A stretch of DNA of 64,000 nucleotides from Halomonadaceae bacterium T82-2 (GTDB lineage Bacteria; Pseudomonadota; Gammaproteobacteria; Pseudomonadales; Halomonadaceae). Shown here in pieces: positions 30,967-40,567 of the stretch. The DNA lies in the NCBI GenBank assembly GCA_001577635.1, contig LSBP01000010.1, positions 104,767 to 168,766 of the forward strand, in the 5' to 3' direction. The position numbers and the translations under genes are program-made. Below the pieces are notes generated by a model that was not told the DNA's origin, ran no database searches, and worked only from the letters and a program-made list of their open reading frames with translations. Positions within the stretch are counted from its first letter, which is position 1; each line of letters starts with the position of its first letter.

Positions 30967-31009
30967 AGTCTAGTCACGAATGCCGGGGGCGGGGCTTGAC
31001 CGGGGTCAA
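30967..31009 (-). promoter_or_regulatory. FNR/ANR-type box with class II promoter spacing upstream of uspA
   Basis: TTGACCCCGGTCAA on the minus strand (31009-30996) matches the FNR/ANR pattern TTGAY-N4-RTCAA at all ten positions. A -10-like TAGACT is at 30972-30967. The box centre would be at about -41.5 relative to a start near 30960, the classical class II activation position. No regulator gene is in the window. Confidence 0.6.
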
Positions 31010-31031
31010 GACGCCGGGTGCCCTGCAAGAA

Positions 31032-32060
31032 TCAGCGCGGCGGAGTGGCCGACTCCTCCAGGCGCCGTACCCGCTGCCAGAGCTCGTGGCGCAGGTTGGC
31101 CAGTCGCGGGTTGTCCGTGTCGTCGAAGGGCAGCGGACGGGTCAGGCGCATGGCGCGCAGTCCCAGCCGGGCCGACAGAAGGCCGATGCCCAGCCCCTGG
31201 CCGGCCCGGGTGGAAAGCTTGCTGGCCAGGTTCATCGAGAACAGCTCCATGCTGGCCTCGCTGGCAATCTCGGTGACGCCGGCGAAGGCCAGGTTGGCCA
31301 GCACCTGGCGGAACAGGCGCAGGCGGCTGGCGTAGCCGAGTTCCAGGCCGTAGAGCGTGGTGATGCGCTCGAGCATCGCCAGGTTGCGCCAGGCGACCAG
31401 CAGCATGTCGACCAGCGTCATCGGGCTGACGGCCACCATCACCGCCGTGTCGCCGGACATGCGCGAGATCAGGCGGCGGGCCTCGCGGTCGCGCGGGGCG
31501 AGCAGATGGTGGGCGAGCAGGGTGCGCGTCTCCGCGCCGTCATGGTGCGGTTGATGAGCCGCGCAGAAGGCCTGCCAGTGCGGGTCGTCCCGGTCCAGCT
31601 GCAGCTGCTCGCGCAGGCGTTCCGCCAGTCGACCGGCCTGGGCGGCGGAGGCCTCGGGCAGCGCATCCAGCTGCTCGCGCAGGACGGCATGGCGGCGCAG
31701 CCGGCGCAGGCGCCACAGCTCGCGGGCCAGGGCCGACCCGCCCAGGCCCAGGGCCAGCAGCAGCAGCGCGCTCCAGGCGCCGCTCAGCGGATCGCCGCCC
31801 AGCGTGGCCTGGTAGAGCGTGCGTCCGGCCTCGACGGCCCCCAGCGCCAGGCTGCCGCCGAGCAGGGTCAGCAGCCCCCAGCGGCGCTTGCGGGGCCGGG
31901 CCAGGGCGGTGTCCAGCCCCGGGGCGCGGGTGGCGTCGTCCTCTTCCTCGTGAGCGTGGCTGGTGACATCCAGCGGATAATGCTCGGCCGGACGCGGATC
32001 GGCCGGGTTCGGCGTGGCGTCGTCCAGCGAGAAGCGTTGACGGGGGCGGGGGGAGGTCAT
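31032..32060 (-). CDS. ycjF: YcjF-like inner-membrane protein (DUF697/TIGR01620)
   Basis: The 342-aa protein has an acidic N-terminal tail, two transmembrane helices (about residues 60-78 and 90-112), and a C-terminal DUF697 domain with a further hydrophobic stretch (SRMSGDTAVMVAVSPMTLVDMLLVAWRN). It pairs with YcjX, whose stop overlaps its ATG (ATGA). In enterobacteria the pair is linked to the phage-shock response; no psp genes are present here. Molecular role unknown. Confidence 0.85.
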   Translation of the reverse strand: MTSPRPRQRFSLDDATPNPADPRPAEHYPLDVTSHAHEEEDDATRAPGLDTALARPRKRRWGLLTLLGGSLALGAVEAGRTLYQATLGGDPLSGAWSALLLLALGLGGSALARELWRLRRLRRHAVLREQLDALPEASAAQAGRLAERLREQLQLDRDDPHWQAFCAAHQPHHDGAETRTLLAHHLLAPRDREARRLISRMSGDTAVMVAVSPMTLVDMLLVAWRNLAMLERITTLYGLELGYASRLRLFRQVLANLAFAGVTEIASEASMELFSMNLASKLSTRAGQGLGIGLLSARLGLRAMRLTRPLPFDDTDNPRLANLRHELWQRVRRLEESATPPR

Positions 32061-33463
32061 GAGAGCTTGTCTCCGATCAGCCAGTCGAGGGCCGCGTCGA
32101 GGCGGATGTGGGGCAGGGCGTCGCCGCGTGCGTCACGCGGCAACGGCCGGAAGTGCTCGAAGGCGAAGCCCTGGCGCTGCCAGAAATCGGTCTCGGGGAT
32201 CTGGGCGGGCACCTCGCCCGGGAACAGCAGGGCCTCCTCGCCGGCCTGGGTGGTGCCGCGCAGGGCCGGGAAGCGCCGGCCCTGGCGCTCGACCTCGCGC
32301 GACTGCGTGGCGCGAATCGAGGCCAGCGACAGCGCCTTGACCGGGATGTCCGCGAAGCGCAGGTCCTGGATCGGCTCGGCGAGCAGCGCCTCGAGCAGGG
32401 TGACCAGGTTGGCGTGCTGTTCCGGCGTCACGTGATCGGCCTTGGTGGCGGCGATGGCCAGGCGGTCGATGCGCGGCGCGAAGAGCCGCGACACCAGGCT
32501 GCGCTTGCCGTAATGAAAGCTGCGCATCAGCGTCGCCAGGGCACGGGACAGGTCCTCGAAGCGCTCGGGGCCGGCGTTGAGGGCGCCCAGCACGTCCACC
32601 AGCACGATCTGGCGGTCGAAGCGCCGGAAATGCTCGCGATAGAAGGGCTTGACCACGTGCTGCTGGTAGTGAGCGAAGCGCCGCGACAGGGTGTGGTAGA
32701 CGCTGTCCTCGGGCAGGGCCTCCAGGGCCTGGCGGTCGGCCTCGCCGACGCCGGGCAGGGGAAAGAACTGCAGCACCGGTGCCCCGGCCAGGTCCCCCGG
32801 CAGCAGGAAGCGGCCCGGCTGCAGATCGGCGAAGCCCGCTTCACGAGCGGCCCGCAGGGTAGCGGCATAGCGCTCGGCGATGGCCGCCAGCTCGGCTTCG
32901 TCGGCCGTGGAATCGGGTGTCAACTCGGCGACGGCTTCCAGCCAGTCGGCGGCCAGTTCGCGACGCGCCGGGGTCAGGGCCGCCTGCTGGCGTTCGCTCC
33001 AGCTGAGAAAGTCGTGCTCGAGGAGCGGCAGGTCGAGCAGCCATTCGCCGGGATAGTCGAACAGGTCCAGGGTCAGGGTGGCGCTGTCGGCATTCATCAT
33101 GCCAAACAGGCCGTGGCGCCCCGGGCGGTAGCGGATCTGCAGGCGCAGCTCGCTGATGCCGCGGGTCGGGTCGGGCCAGCGCGGCGGCGTCTCGTCGAGC
33201 GCCGCCATGGCCTCGTCGTAGGGAAAGCGCGGCACGGCGAGATCCTGCTGGGCGACGCGTCGGGCGCCCAGCAGGCGGCCCTCGCGGGCACAGGCCATCA
33301 GGTCGAGGCGTGCCTCGAGTCCCGCATGGCGCAGCTGGTTGACCAGCGAGGTGAGGAAGGCCGTCTTGCCGGCCCGGGACAGGCCGGTGACCGCCAGGCG
33401 CAGCTGACGATCGCGCCCGCGTTCGAGCAGGTTGGTGACTTCGCGTGCCAGGGTCTGGCGCAT
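32057..33463 (-). CDS. ycjX: YcjX-like GTP-binding protein (DUF463)
   Basis: The 468-aa protein has a P-loop GLSRAGKT (residues 27-34) and conserved blocks typical of YcjX (LDLFDYPGEWLLDLPLL, VDVLGALNAG). I chose the ATG at 33463 because it yields the standard short N-terminus before LRLAVTGLSRAGKT; the open frame continues to a TTG at 33544 and neither start has a good ribosome-binding site. It is coupled to ycjF. In E. coli the family is linked to membrane stress. Confidence 0.87.
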   Translation of the reverse strand: MRQTLAREVTNLLERGRDRQLRLAVTGLSRAGKTAFLTSLVNQLRHAGLEARLDLMACAREGRLLGARRVAQQDLAVPRFPYDEAMAALDETPPRWPDPTRGISELRLQIRYRPGRHGLFGMMNADSATLTLDLFDYPGEWLLDLPLLEHDFLSWSERQQAALTPARRELAADWLEAVAELTPDSTADEAELAAIAERYAATLRAAREAGFADLQPGRFLLPGDLAGAPVLQFFPLPGVGEADRQALEALPEDSVYHTLSRRFAHYQQHVVKPFYREHFRRFDRQIVLVDVLGALNAGPERFEDLSRALATLMRSFHYGKRSLVSRLFAPRIDRLAIAATKADHVTPEQHANLVTLLEALLAEPIQDLRFADIPVKALSLASIRATQSREVERQGRRFPALRGTTQAGEEALLFPGEVPAQIPETDFWQRQGFAFEHFRPLPRDARGDALPHIRLDAALDWLIGDKLS

Positions 33464-33543
33464 GATGATCGGGTCCGCCGGAAATTCAGCCCCTAATCTG
33501 CGGGCGATTGCCGGGCGTGACAAGTCATGAGGCCCGGAATGCA

Positions 33544-33570
33544 ACGACCCCGCCGAAGGGGCGGGGTCGT
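33544..33570 (-). terminator. Terminator hairpin of the symporter gene
   Basis: ACGACCCCGCC and GGCGGGGTCGT form a perfect 11-bp stem with a 5-nt loop 26 bp past the symporter stop. The T-tract on the minus strand is poor. Confidence 0.6.
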
Positions 33571-33595
33571 CGGGGGCGTGCTGCGGGCGGGTTGC

Positions 33596-35200
33596 TCAGG
33601 AAACGCCGCCGGCGAACGAGGCGTAGATCGCGATGACCAGCACGATCAACACGATCCCGGCAGGGATGGCGCCCTTCCACGGCGTCAGGTCCACCTGGCC
33701 GCTGTCCTCGTGCACCCACTCGGTCTCGCGTGGCATGAACTTGCCGATCAGCAGCATGCCGAGCACCAGGATCACGAACACGGCGGCGACGAAGTGATAC
33801 TGGTTGAGGACATCGAGGATGCCGTTGAACGGCGGCAGGAAGTAGCCGGCGGCGATCACCGCGCAGCCGCCGATCAGCGCGATCTTGGCGGCGATCGCGG
33901 GCACGCGCTTGGTCAGCAGGCCGACCAGCACCACCGCGAGGATGGGGATGAAGTACAGGGCGTTCATCTTCTGCAGGTAGCCGAACAGGCTTTCCTGGCC
34001 GGCGAGCATCGGTGCGATGGTCATCGAGGCGAAGGCCATGACCCAGCCGAAGATCTTGCCCGAGTTGACGACCTGTTCCTCGGTGGCGTTCTTGTTGATC
34101 ACCGCCTTGTACAGCCCCAGGCTGAACAGGGTGGTGGTACTGTTGAGCGCCGAGTTGAACGAGGAAAGGATGGCGCCGACCATGACCGCGGCGAAGAAGC
34201 CGGTCAGGTAGGGCGGCAGCACGTTGAACACCAGATGCCCGTAGGCCTGGTCGGCGCGGATGCCGTCACCGGCGTAAAGGTTGTAGGCGATGATGCCCGG
34301 GACCACCAGGTAGAGCGGGCCGAGCAGCTTGAGCAGGCCGGTGAGGAGCACGCCCTTCTGTCCCTCGGCCAGGGTCTTGGCGGCGAAGGTCCGCTGGATG
34401 ATCTGCTGGTTGGTGGTCCAGTAGAACAGGTTGATCAAAAAGACCCCGGTGAACAGGGTGGCGAAGGGGACCTGCTGGTCGGCACCGCCGATCGAGTTGA
34501 GCTTGTCGGGGCTCTGCTGCTTGAGTGCTTCCCAGCCGGCCGCCACGCCATGGCCGTCGCCCACGGCCTGCAGGCCGAAGTAGACCACCACGAAGCCGCC
34601 GATCAGCAGGCCGATGCCGTTGAGGGTGTCGGAGACCGCCACGGTGCGCAGACCGCCGAACAGGGCGTAGATCGAGCCGATCAGACCCACGACCCAGACG
34701 GTGCCCCACAACAGGGTGGTGCTGGACTCGATGCCGGTCAGCCCGGGCAGGTCGAGCATGCCCTGCAGGCCCACGGCGCCGGAGTAGAGAATGATCGGCA
34801 GCAGGATCACCGCATAGGCGAGCAGGAAGATGATGTTGCAGATCAGCTGGGTGCCGGCGTCGAAGCGGATCTCCAGCAGCTGCGGCACGGTGGCGATGCC
34901 GCTGCGCAGAAAGCGCGGCAGGAAGAACAGGGCCAGAGCCACCAGGGCCACCACGGCGACCACTTCCCAGGCCATCACGCTCAGCCCGTCGGTGAAGGCG
35001 CTGCCGTTGAGGCCGACCATCTGTTCGGTGGAAAGGTTGGTCATCAACAGCGAACCGGCGATCAGCGGGAAGGTCAGGCTGCGGCCGGCGAGGAAGTAGC
35101 CACGGGTGCTCTGATGGTCATCGCGGCGGGTGATGCGCCAGGTGATGAAGGCCACCAGTCCCGTGAAGAAGAGAAACGAGATCAGGGTAAGGGCGTGCAT
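33596..35200 (-). CDS. Sodium:solute symporter, YidK/SGLT-like
   Basis: The 534-aa inner-membrane SSS-family transporter has about 14 hydrophobic segments and close family landmarks: [58 protein letters not shown] and [19 protein letters not shown]. It resembles E. coli YidK along its length. Sodium-driven import of a sugar or other organic solute is likely; substrate unknown. Monocistronic, divergent from the DUF924 gene. Confidence 0.9.
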   Translation of the reverse strand: MHALTLISFLFFTGLVAFITWRITRRDDHQSTRGYFLAGRSLTFPLIAGSLLMTNLSTEQMVGLNGSAFTDGLSVMAWEVVAVVALVALALFFLPRFLRSGIATVPQLLEIRFDAGTQLICNIIFLLAYAVILLPIILYSGAVGLQGMLDLPGLTGIESSTTLLWGTVWVVGLIGSIYALFGGLRTVAVSDTLNGIGLLIGGFVVVYFGLQAVGDGHGVAAGWEALKQQSPDKLNSIGGADQQVPFATLFTGVFLINLFYWTTNQQIIQRTFAAKTLAEGQKGVLLTGLLKLLGPLYLVVPGIIAYNLYAGDGIRADQAYGHLVFNVLPPYLTGFFAAVMVGAILSSFNSALNSTTTLFSLGLYKAVINKNATEEQVVNSGKIFGWVMAFASMTIAPMLAGQESLFGYLQKMNALYFIPILAVVLVGLLTKRVPAIAAKIALIGGCAVIAAGYFLPPFNGILDVLNQYHFVAAVFVILVLGMLLIGKFMPRETEWVHEDSGQVDLTPWKGAIPAGIVLIVLVIAIYASFAGGVS

Positions 35201-35442
35201 AGGGGGTTCTGAGTCCTTGGGTGACTTGTCGATTCAGCCTGGTGGCTGTATCGGCTCGGGCAGGCTCCGCTGCGTCTCACGGCGAGACGAAAGTATATGG
35301 GCGTGAATCGATTCTGCCATTATCCATTTGTCGGACATAGTATTGTTAAACGTTATGAAATATGCTTTTGCTCGCCCAACCCTCACCCTGCCGAGCGCCG
35401 TGACGGCCCGGGCGCGAGGCCGAAACCGTGGAGGATGCCGAC

Positions 35443-35988
35443 ATGACTGAAGGCCACGAGAGCGTGCTCGATTTCTGGTTCCGTGAGCTCGCCCCCCGGC
35501 AGTGGTTCCGCAAGGACCCGGCGCTCGATCGCTGCATCGAGACACGCTTTCGCGCGATATGGGAGGCGGCCCGTGCTGGCGAGCTGTGGCCCTGGCGCGA
35601 CTCGCCCCACGGCCGGCTGGCGGAGGTCCTCGTGCTCGACCAGTTCTCGCGCAATCTGTTTCGCGACCGCCCCGAGGCCTTCGCCCAGGACGCCCAGGCC
35701 CTGGTGCTGGCGCAGGAGGCCGTCGCCGCGGGTGTCGACGCCGAGCTCGAGACATCGCAGCGGGTTTTCCTCTACATGCCCTACATGCACAGCGAATCGC
35801 TGCGCATTCACGACGAGGCCGTGAAGCTGTTCGATCAGCCGGGGCTGGAGAATAACCTCGAGTACGAGCATCGCCACCGGCGGATTCTCGAGCGCTTCGG
35901 CCGCTATCCGCATCGCAACGCCATTCTCGGTCGTGAGTCGACGCCCGAGGAAGTCGAGTTTCTCCGTCAGCCGGGGTCGTCTTTCTGA
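35443..35988 (+). CDS. DUF924 family protein
   Basis: The 181-aa helical protein has the DUF924 hallmarks: SVLDFWFRELAPRQWF at the start, VLVLDQFSRNLFRDRPEAFAQD in the middle and FLYMPYMHSESLRIHDEAV towards the end. Function is unknown; the fold is TPR-like. The ATG at 35443 has GGAGG 8 nt upstream; a GTG at 35428 overlaps that ribosome-binding site and is unlikely. Confidence 0.88.
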   Translation: MTEGHESVLDFWFRELAPRQWFRKDPALDRCIETRFRAIWEAARAGELWPWRDSPHGRLAEVLVLDQFSRNLFRDRPEAFAQDAQALVLAQEAVAAGVDAELETSQRVFLYMPYMHSESLRIHDEAVKLFDQPGLENNLEYEHRHRRILERFGRYPHRNAILGRESTPEEVEFLRQPGSSF

Positions 35989-36048
35989 GAGGAGCTGTGG
36001 CACCCTGACCGGACTTCCTCACGAATCGTGCAACGCAAGGAGGCCGCT

Positions 36049-36294
36049 ATGGGCTTGATTTTGTGGTTGATCATCGGTGGTCTGGCCGGCTGGATCGCCG
36101 GCAACATCATGCGTGGCGGAGGCTTCGGCATCCTCGGCAACATCGGGGTGGGGGTCGTCGGGGCGTTGATCGGCGGCTTTCTGTTCAGCCTGCTGGGGCT
36201 CTCCTCGAGCGGCTTCATCGGCTCGCTGGTGACCGCCACGGTCGGCGCGGTGGTGCTGCTGTGGGCCGTCGCCAAGCTGCGCAAGTCGTCATGA
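36049..36294 (+). CDS. GlsB/YeaQ/YmgE family small membrane protein
   Basis: The 81-aa protein has three glycine-rich transmembrane segments (LILWLIIGGLAGWIAGNIM, GILGNIGVGVVGALIGGFLF, TVGAVVLLWAVAKL), the transglycosylase-associated protein family pattern. Often stress-induced; biochemical role unknown. AAGGAGG lies 5 nt upstream of the ATG. Confidence 0.88.
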   Translation: MGLILWLIIGGLAGWIAGNIMRGGGFGILGNIGVGVVGALIGGFLFSLLGLSSSGFIGSLVTATVGAVVLLWAVAKLRKSS

Positions 36295-36299
36295 CCGCC

Positions 36300-36331
36300 G
36301 GCACCGCGTCTCGAGGGTGAGACGCGGTGCC
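36300..36331. terminator. Terminator hairpin between convergent glsB-like and gabT genes
   Basis: GGCACCGCGTCTC and GAGACGCGGTGCC form a perfect 13-bp stem with loop GAGGGT, 6 bp past the small membrane gene stop. A TTTT follows within 15 nt on the plus strand. Confidence 0.65.
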
Positions 36332-36381
36332 CTGCCTGCTTTTCCTTCAACGGTCTTTCCCGCCCGGCGACGTTACGTCGT

Positions 36382-37659
36382 TCAGCCGCTCAGTTCGGTC
36401 AGGCATTCCTCGATGATGGCCAGTCCTTCCTCGAGCACGTCGTCACCGATGGTCACCGGCATCAGAAAGCGGATGGTGTTGCCGTACAGGCCGCAGGAAA
36501 GCAGGATCAGCCCCTTCTCGCGGGCGCGCTTGCACAGTGCCCCGGCGAGGTCGGCATCGGGCGTGTGGGCGTTCTTGTCGGTGACCAGCTCGAATGCCGC
36601 CATGGCGCCCATGTTGCGCGGGTTGTCGACACAGGCGAAGTCCTTCTGCCACTGGTTGAACCGTTTGACAAGCTTGTCGCCCAGCGCACGGCTCTTGCCG
36701 AGAATATCCTCCTCCTCGAAGACGTCGAGTACCGCCAGTACCGCGGCGCAGGACACCGGGCTACCGGTGTAGGTGCCGCCCAGCGAGTTGCCGCCGGAGG
36801 CATCCATGTGCTTGTCGGTGCCCACCACGGCGGAGATCGGCATGCCGTCGGCCATGCTCTTGGCCATGGTGATGATGTCGGGTTCGACACCGCTGTGTTC
36901 GATGGCGAACAGCTTGCCGGTACGCCCGAAGCCGCTCTGTACCTCGTCGACGATCATCAGCATGCCGTGCTCGTCGCAGATCTCGCGGATCTTCTCCAGG
37001 AAGCTCGTCGGCGCGGCATAGAAACCGCCTTCACCGAGTACCGGCTCGAGCACGATTGCCGCGGTATCCTTGGGGTTGGCGTCGGTCTTGAGGGCCATCT
37101 TCAGGCCGCGCAGCGCCTCGTCCTCGCTGACGCCGTGGTAGGGCACCGGGTAGGGCGCGCGGAAAACATTGCCTGGCATGCTGCCGAAGTCCGTGGCGTA
37201 GGGGGCGACCTTGCCGTTCATCGCCATGGTCATGAAGGTACGGCCGTGATAGCCCCCATCGAAGCAGATGACGTTGTTCTTGCCGGTGGCCGCGCGCGCG
37301 ACCTTGACGGCATTCTCGAGCGCCTCGGCGCCGGAGTTGGCCAGCATGACCTTGGCATGGCCGCGGACCGGCGTGAGCTGACTGAGCCGCTCGGCCACCC
37401 GCACATAGCCCTCGTAGGGCATGACCGTCTGGCAGGTATGCATCACCTTGTCGAGCTGGGCCTTGACCGCCTCGACCACCTTCGGATGGCGGTGTCCGAT
37501 GTTGAGTACGCCGATGCCCCCGGCGAAATCGATGAAACGCTTGCCGTCCGCGTCCCACAGTTCGGCGTTTTCCGCGCGGTCGGCGAACTGGGTGGCCGGG
37601 CTGGCGGCGCCGCTGGCGACGTAGCGCTGCTTGAGCTCGTTGAGCTGGGCGTTGTTCAT
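36382..37659 (-). CDS. gabT: 4-aminobutyrate (or 5-aminovalerate) aminotransferase, class III PLP enzyme
   Basis: This PLP-dependent enzyme transfers the amino group of GABA or 5-aminovalerate to 2-oxoglutarate. The 425-aa product shows ANSGAEALENAVKVAR, the D238-EVQSGFGRTG motif and the PLP-lysine K267 in MAKSMADGMP. Length and landmarks match GabT/DavT. AGGAGG sits 5 nt before the ATG at 37659. The usual partner succinate-semialdehyde dehydrogenase is not adjacent, so substrate choice stays open. Confidence 0.88.
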   Translation of the reverse strand: MNNAQLNELKQRYVASGAASPATQFADRAENAELWDADGKRFIDFAGGIGVLNIGHRHPKVVEAVKAQLDKVMHTCQTVMPYEGYVRVAERLSQLTPVRGHAKVMLANSGAEALENAVKVARAATGKNNVICFDGGYHGRTFMTMAMNGKVAPYATDFGSMPGNVFRAPYPVPYHGVSEDEALRGLKMALKTDANPKDTAAIVLEPVLGEGGFYAAPTSFLEKIREICDEHGMLMIVDEVQSGFGRTGKLFAIEHSGVEPDIITMAKSMADGMPISAVVGTDKHMDASGGNSLGGTYTGSPVSCAAVLAVLDVFEEEDILGKSRALGDKLVKRFNQWQKDFACVDNPRNMGAMAAFELVTDKNAHTPDADLAGALCKRAREKGLILLSCGLYGNTIRFLMPVTIGDDVLEEGLAIIEECLTELSG

Positions 37660-37894
37660 GCTGGCCTCCTTGATACCGGGTGAGAGTCGATGCGAGGAGC
37701 GCACGGTCAATCGGCGTCCCGCAGGGCGTCGAAACGGCACGCTTGTGGAAAGCGTCGTACACGGAGTGGGAATCCGGCAAGCTGGCCGGGTATCCCGGCT
37801 CCCCATACGACATCCTGCCCATCGGCGAACGCCGGGGATTCCGCTACACTATCTCGCCCGAATTTCCGCTCATGCCAATCAACAGAGGTGTGCC

Positions 37895-40345
37895 TTGGTC
37901 GATCCGCTCTATGCCTGGTGGGCCCAACAGCTGGTGTTATGTGGCTGGACCTTTGACCCCGATCCCACATCGCTGGAACCGGCCCTGGCCACCGAGCGGC
38001 TCGTCCAGCTGGGCGTGCCGGAGCGCGGCGAGCTGGCATGGCGGCTTCTTGAAGCCTTCCCCGGAGGGCGTGCCAATCCGCAGACGCAGCTGGAGGCGCT
38101 GGAACTGCTGGCACTGGCCGCGGCGGCCCGGTGGCTGCCCAACGAGCGCGTGGAAGCCTGGTTGCATGCCCTGGGTCGTGACATTCATCAGCATCACGAC
38201 ACCCTGGACGCCTGGCTGGAGGCGTTGCGCCAGGCACGCCGCGATGCGGGCTGGCACCATGGCGACGAGGCCTTTGCGCTGGCCGGCGAGGCCCTGTCGG
38301 CTCTCGAGGCCGAGGGTGATGGCGTTACCTGGGCGCATCTGGACGACGCCTTGAACCGCCGCGTTTCGGGCACGCCGTGGCCCGAGGCGCCGGGCGCCTG
38401 GCGAATTCGCGCCGCCTTCGCGCCATTGCTGGTGCTGCCGCCGAGCCGCCTTCCCGACTGGCCGGATGCCGCGACCTGGCTGGATCAGGGCTGGCAGATC
38501 CGCGGGCGCGACGAGCTGATCCGCGTGCTGCTGTGGCTGGCCTCGCAGGGGCATCGCTACGGCTGGGACATCGATGCGGCGCGGCTGCTCGAGATGGATG
38601 GCGACGCGCGTCAGGCGTGGCTCAATGGGCTGGGCGAGCAGCGCCGCTACGGCAAGGTCATGCTGGGGTTTCTGTCGCGGGGCGAGCCGCTGGAGTGGGC
38701 GGCCTGGGACTGGCTGCGACTGGTGGATCTGGCCTGTGCGGGCGCCGCCCTGGGCTGGCTCGAGCCCGAGGAAGCCGAGCAGTTCGCCGGACATGCGGCC
38801 GACCTGCTGATGCGGCGTTACAGCGACTGGACCGCCGTCACCCTGGCCTATCAGCGAGGGCGCAGCCTGTTCGACGGGCGCGATGGCATGGCCTCGCACG
38901 CCCGGGACTGGGCCTTGCTGCTGCACTCGCCGCTCAGTCCCTGGCGGGTGCCGCTGGCCGAGCTGCTCGATGAGCCGGCCCGGGAGGCCTCACGCCGGGC
39001 GATGCGTGGCTGGCGGCAGGAGGCGCGTCATTGGTTGCTGGCGCTGGCCTCGGTGCGCGAACCCGACCTGCTCTACCGGCAGGGGGTGGTCACGCCCATC
39101 GAGGTCTCGCGGCAGCAGGACGTGCGCCGCTATCTGCAGGAGACGCTGGGACTCTTTCCCGACGAAGGTGTGCCGGGCATGGCACGCTTCTGGCTGCCGG
39201 CTCAGGTGCATCATCTCAACCAGTTAGCCGCGGACGCGATGCACGGCACGCTGCCCTCGCTGGAAACCGGGTTCGGCCGTCCGGCGCCCGAGGCGGTGGC
39301 CCAGCGCGACGGCCTCAAACGCTGTGCCCGCCACGCGGCCACGATCTACATGGCCGAGAAATACGCCTTCTACCTGCTGATGGCGAGTGACAGCGGTGAC
39401 TTCGACCCTGACGGCATCGCCGGTCTGGCCGAGTCGCTGCGCGGGGTGCTGTGTCGCTTCTACCCGGACGCACGGCGGCTGCTCGATGCCTGGGCGGCCT
39501 GGGAGCAGGCATTGCCCGAGCTGCCTGACGATACGCTGATTCACGAGATTCGCTGGCATCGCGACGACCCGGGCAGCCCGTTTCACTGGCTGGACTGGCG
39601 GCAGGTGGCCTGGCGCGAGCCCGGGCCGCGTCCTTCGCTCGACCGGTTCACCGCACTGGCGCTGGCGGGTCCGCTCAACGCTGGTCCCTGGGCGGAGCCG
39701 CAACCGGAGAGTCGCCATGAGCAAACGGCGCTGGGTGAATGGCTGGAGTCGCAGTATGGCCTCAACAGCGCCGCGGAGCTCAGCGAGTTCCTGACGTTCC
39801 TGCTCGAGGTGGGCGATCGTCAGGAATACCAGGTCAATTACGCGCCCTATACCCTCAATACGCGCCGTCTCGATGAAGAGATCGCCATCCTCGAATCCGG
39901 GGACTGTGACGAGGAGGCGCGCAACCATCTGCTGCGGCTCCGGCGGGTACGGGGCAATGTCGATGGCTGCAACGAGGTCGACATGACCGCCTGGGACGTC
40001 GCCCAGGCGGTGGACATTGCCGCGGCCGGTCGGGGCATGGGGTGGCTCGACCGGGATGCTTACTTGGCGCTGCTGGATACCGCGCAGGGCCTGGCCCGGG
40101 CGCATTACGGCAACTGGCGGGACTATGCCCGCGGCCTGTATGCCGGCTTTTCCTTCTTCATGGGCGAAACCGAGGATCGCCAGACGTTGCTCGACAGCTT
40201 CCGGCAGGCGCTGGGTGCCTGGCTGAGCGGGGCGCCGCCGCTGGCCGGTGCCTGGGCGAGTCTCGACTTCCCCGGTGCGCGACCGCGCCACTCCTCGCCG
40301 CTGCATATCGATACCCTGCCGGGGGACGCGCGTACGCTGCACTGA
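37895..40345 (+). CDS. Large protein with two DUF1266-type repeats
   Basis: The 816-aa soluble, Trp- and Leu-rich protein appears to contain two DUF1266-like domains. One lies at about residues 250-360 (AWDWLRLVDLACAGAALGWL ... LLHSPLSPW), the second near the C-terminus (TAWDVAQAVDIAAAGRGMGW). The TTG at 37895 is the only start with a good ribosome-binding site (AGAGG, 6 nt) before the conserved N-terminus. DUF1266 proteins occur in E. coli as YbeR/YbeU-type proteins of unknown role. The neighbours give no clue. Confidence 0.7.
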   Translation: MVDPLYAWWAQQLVLCGWTFDPDPTSLEPALATERLVQLGVPERGELAWRLLEAFPGGRANPQTQLEALELLALAAAARWLPNERVEAWLHALGRDIHQHHDTLDAWLEALRQARRDAGWHHGDEAFALAGEALSALEAEGDGVTWAHLDDALNRRVSGTPWPEAPGAWRIRAAFAPLLVLPPSRLPDWPDAATWLDQGWQIRGRDELIRVLLWLASQGHRYGWDIDAARLLEMDGDARQAWLNGLGEQRRYGKVMLGFLSRGEPLEWAAWDWLRLVDLACAGAALGWLEPEEAEQFAGHAADLLMRRYSDWTAVTLAYQRGRSLFDGRDGMASHARDWALLLHSPLSPWRVPLAELLDEPAREASRRAMRGWRQEARHWLLALASVREPDLLYRQGVVTPIEVSRQQDVRRYLQETLGLFPDEGVPGMARFWLPAQVHHLNQLAADAMHGTLPSLETGFGRPAPEAVAQRDGLKRCARHAATIYMAEKYAFYLLMASDSGDFDPDGIAGLAESLRGVLCRFYPDARRLLDAWAAWEQALPELPDDTLIHEIRWHRDDPGSPFHWLDWRQVAWREPGPRPSLDRFTALALAGPLNAGPWAEPQPESRHEQTALGEWLESQYGLNSAAELSEFLTFLLEVGDRQEYQVNYAPYTLNTRRLDEEIAILESGDCDEEARNHLLRLRRVRGNVDGCNEVDMTAWDVAQAVDIAAAGRGMGWLDRDAYLALLDTAQGLARAHYGNWRDYARGLYAGFSFFMGETEDRQTLLDSFRQALGAWLSGAPPLAGAWASLDFPGARPRHSSPLHIDTLPGDARTLH

Positions 40346-40567
40346 GGCGGCTCCCCGGGGCCGCCGTTGGTCGCGGATGACAAGCCCGCCGGTGTTGCCT
40401 ATCATCGGGCGAAACCGGCAGGGCATGGTGCCCTGCGTCAATTCAACATGCGCTCGGAGTCGGCGCCAGGCCGTTGAGGGAGTGGTACCCGGGCATCACT
40501 CCCCCAGCGACATGCCGTTCGTGACGGTCACGGCGGGTCGGCTCCTCCATCACGATAGGGTTGCTGG

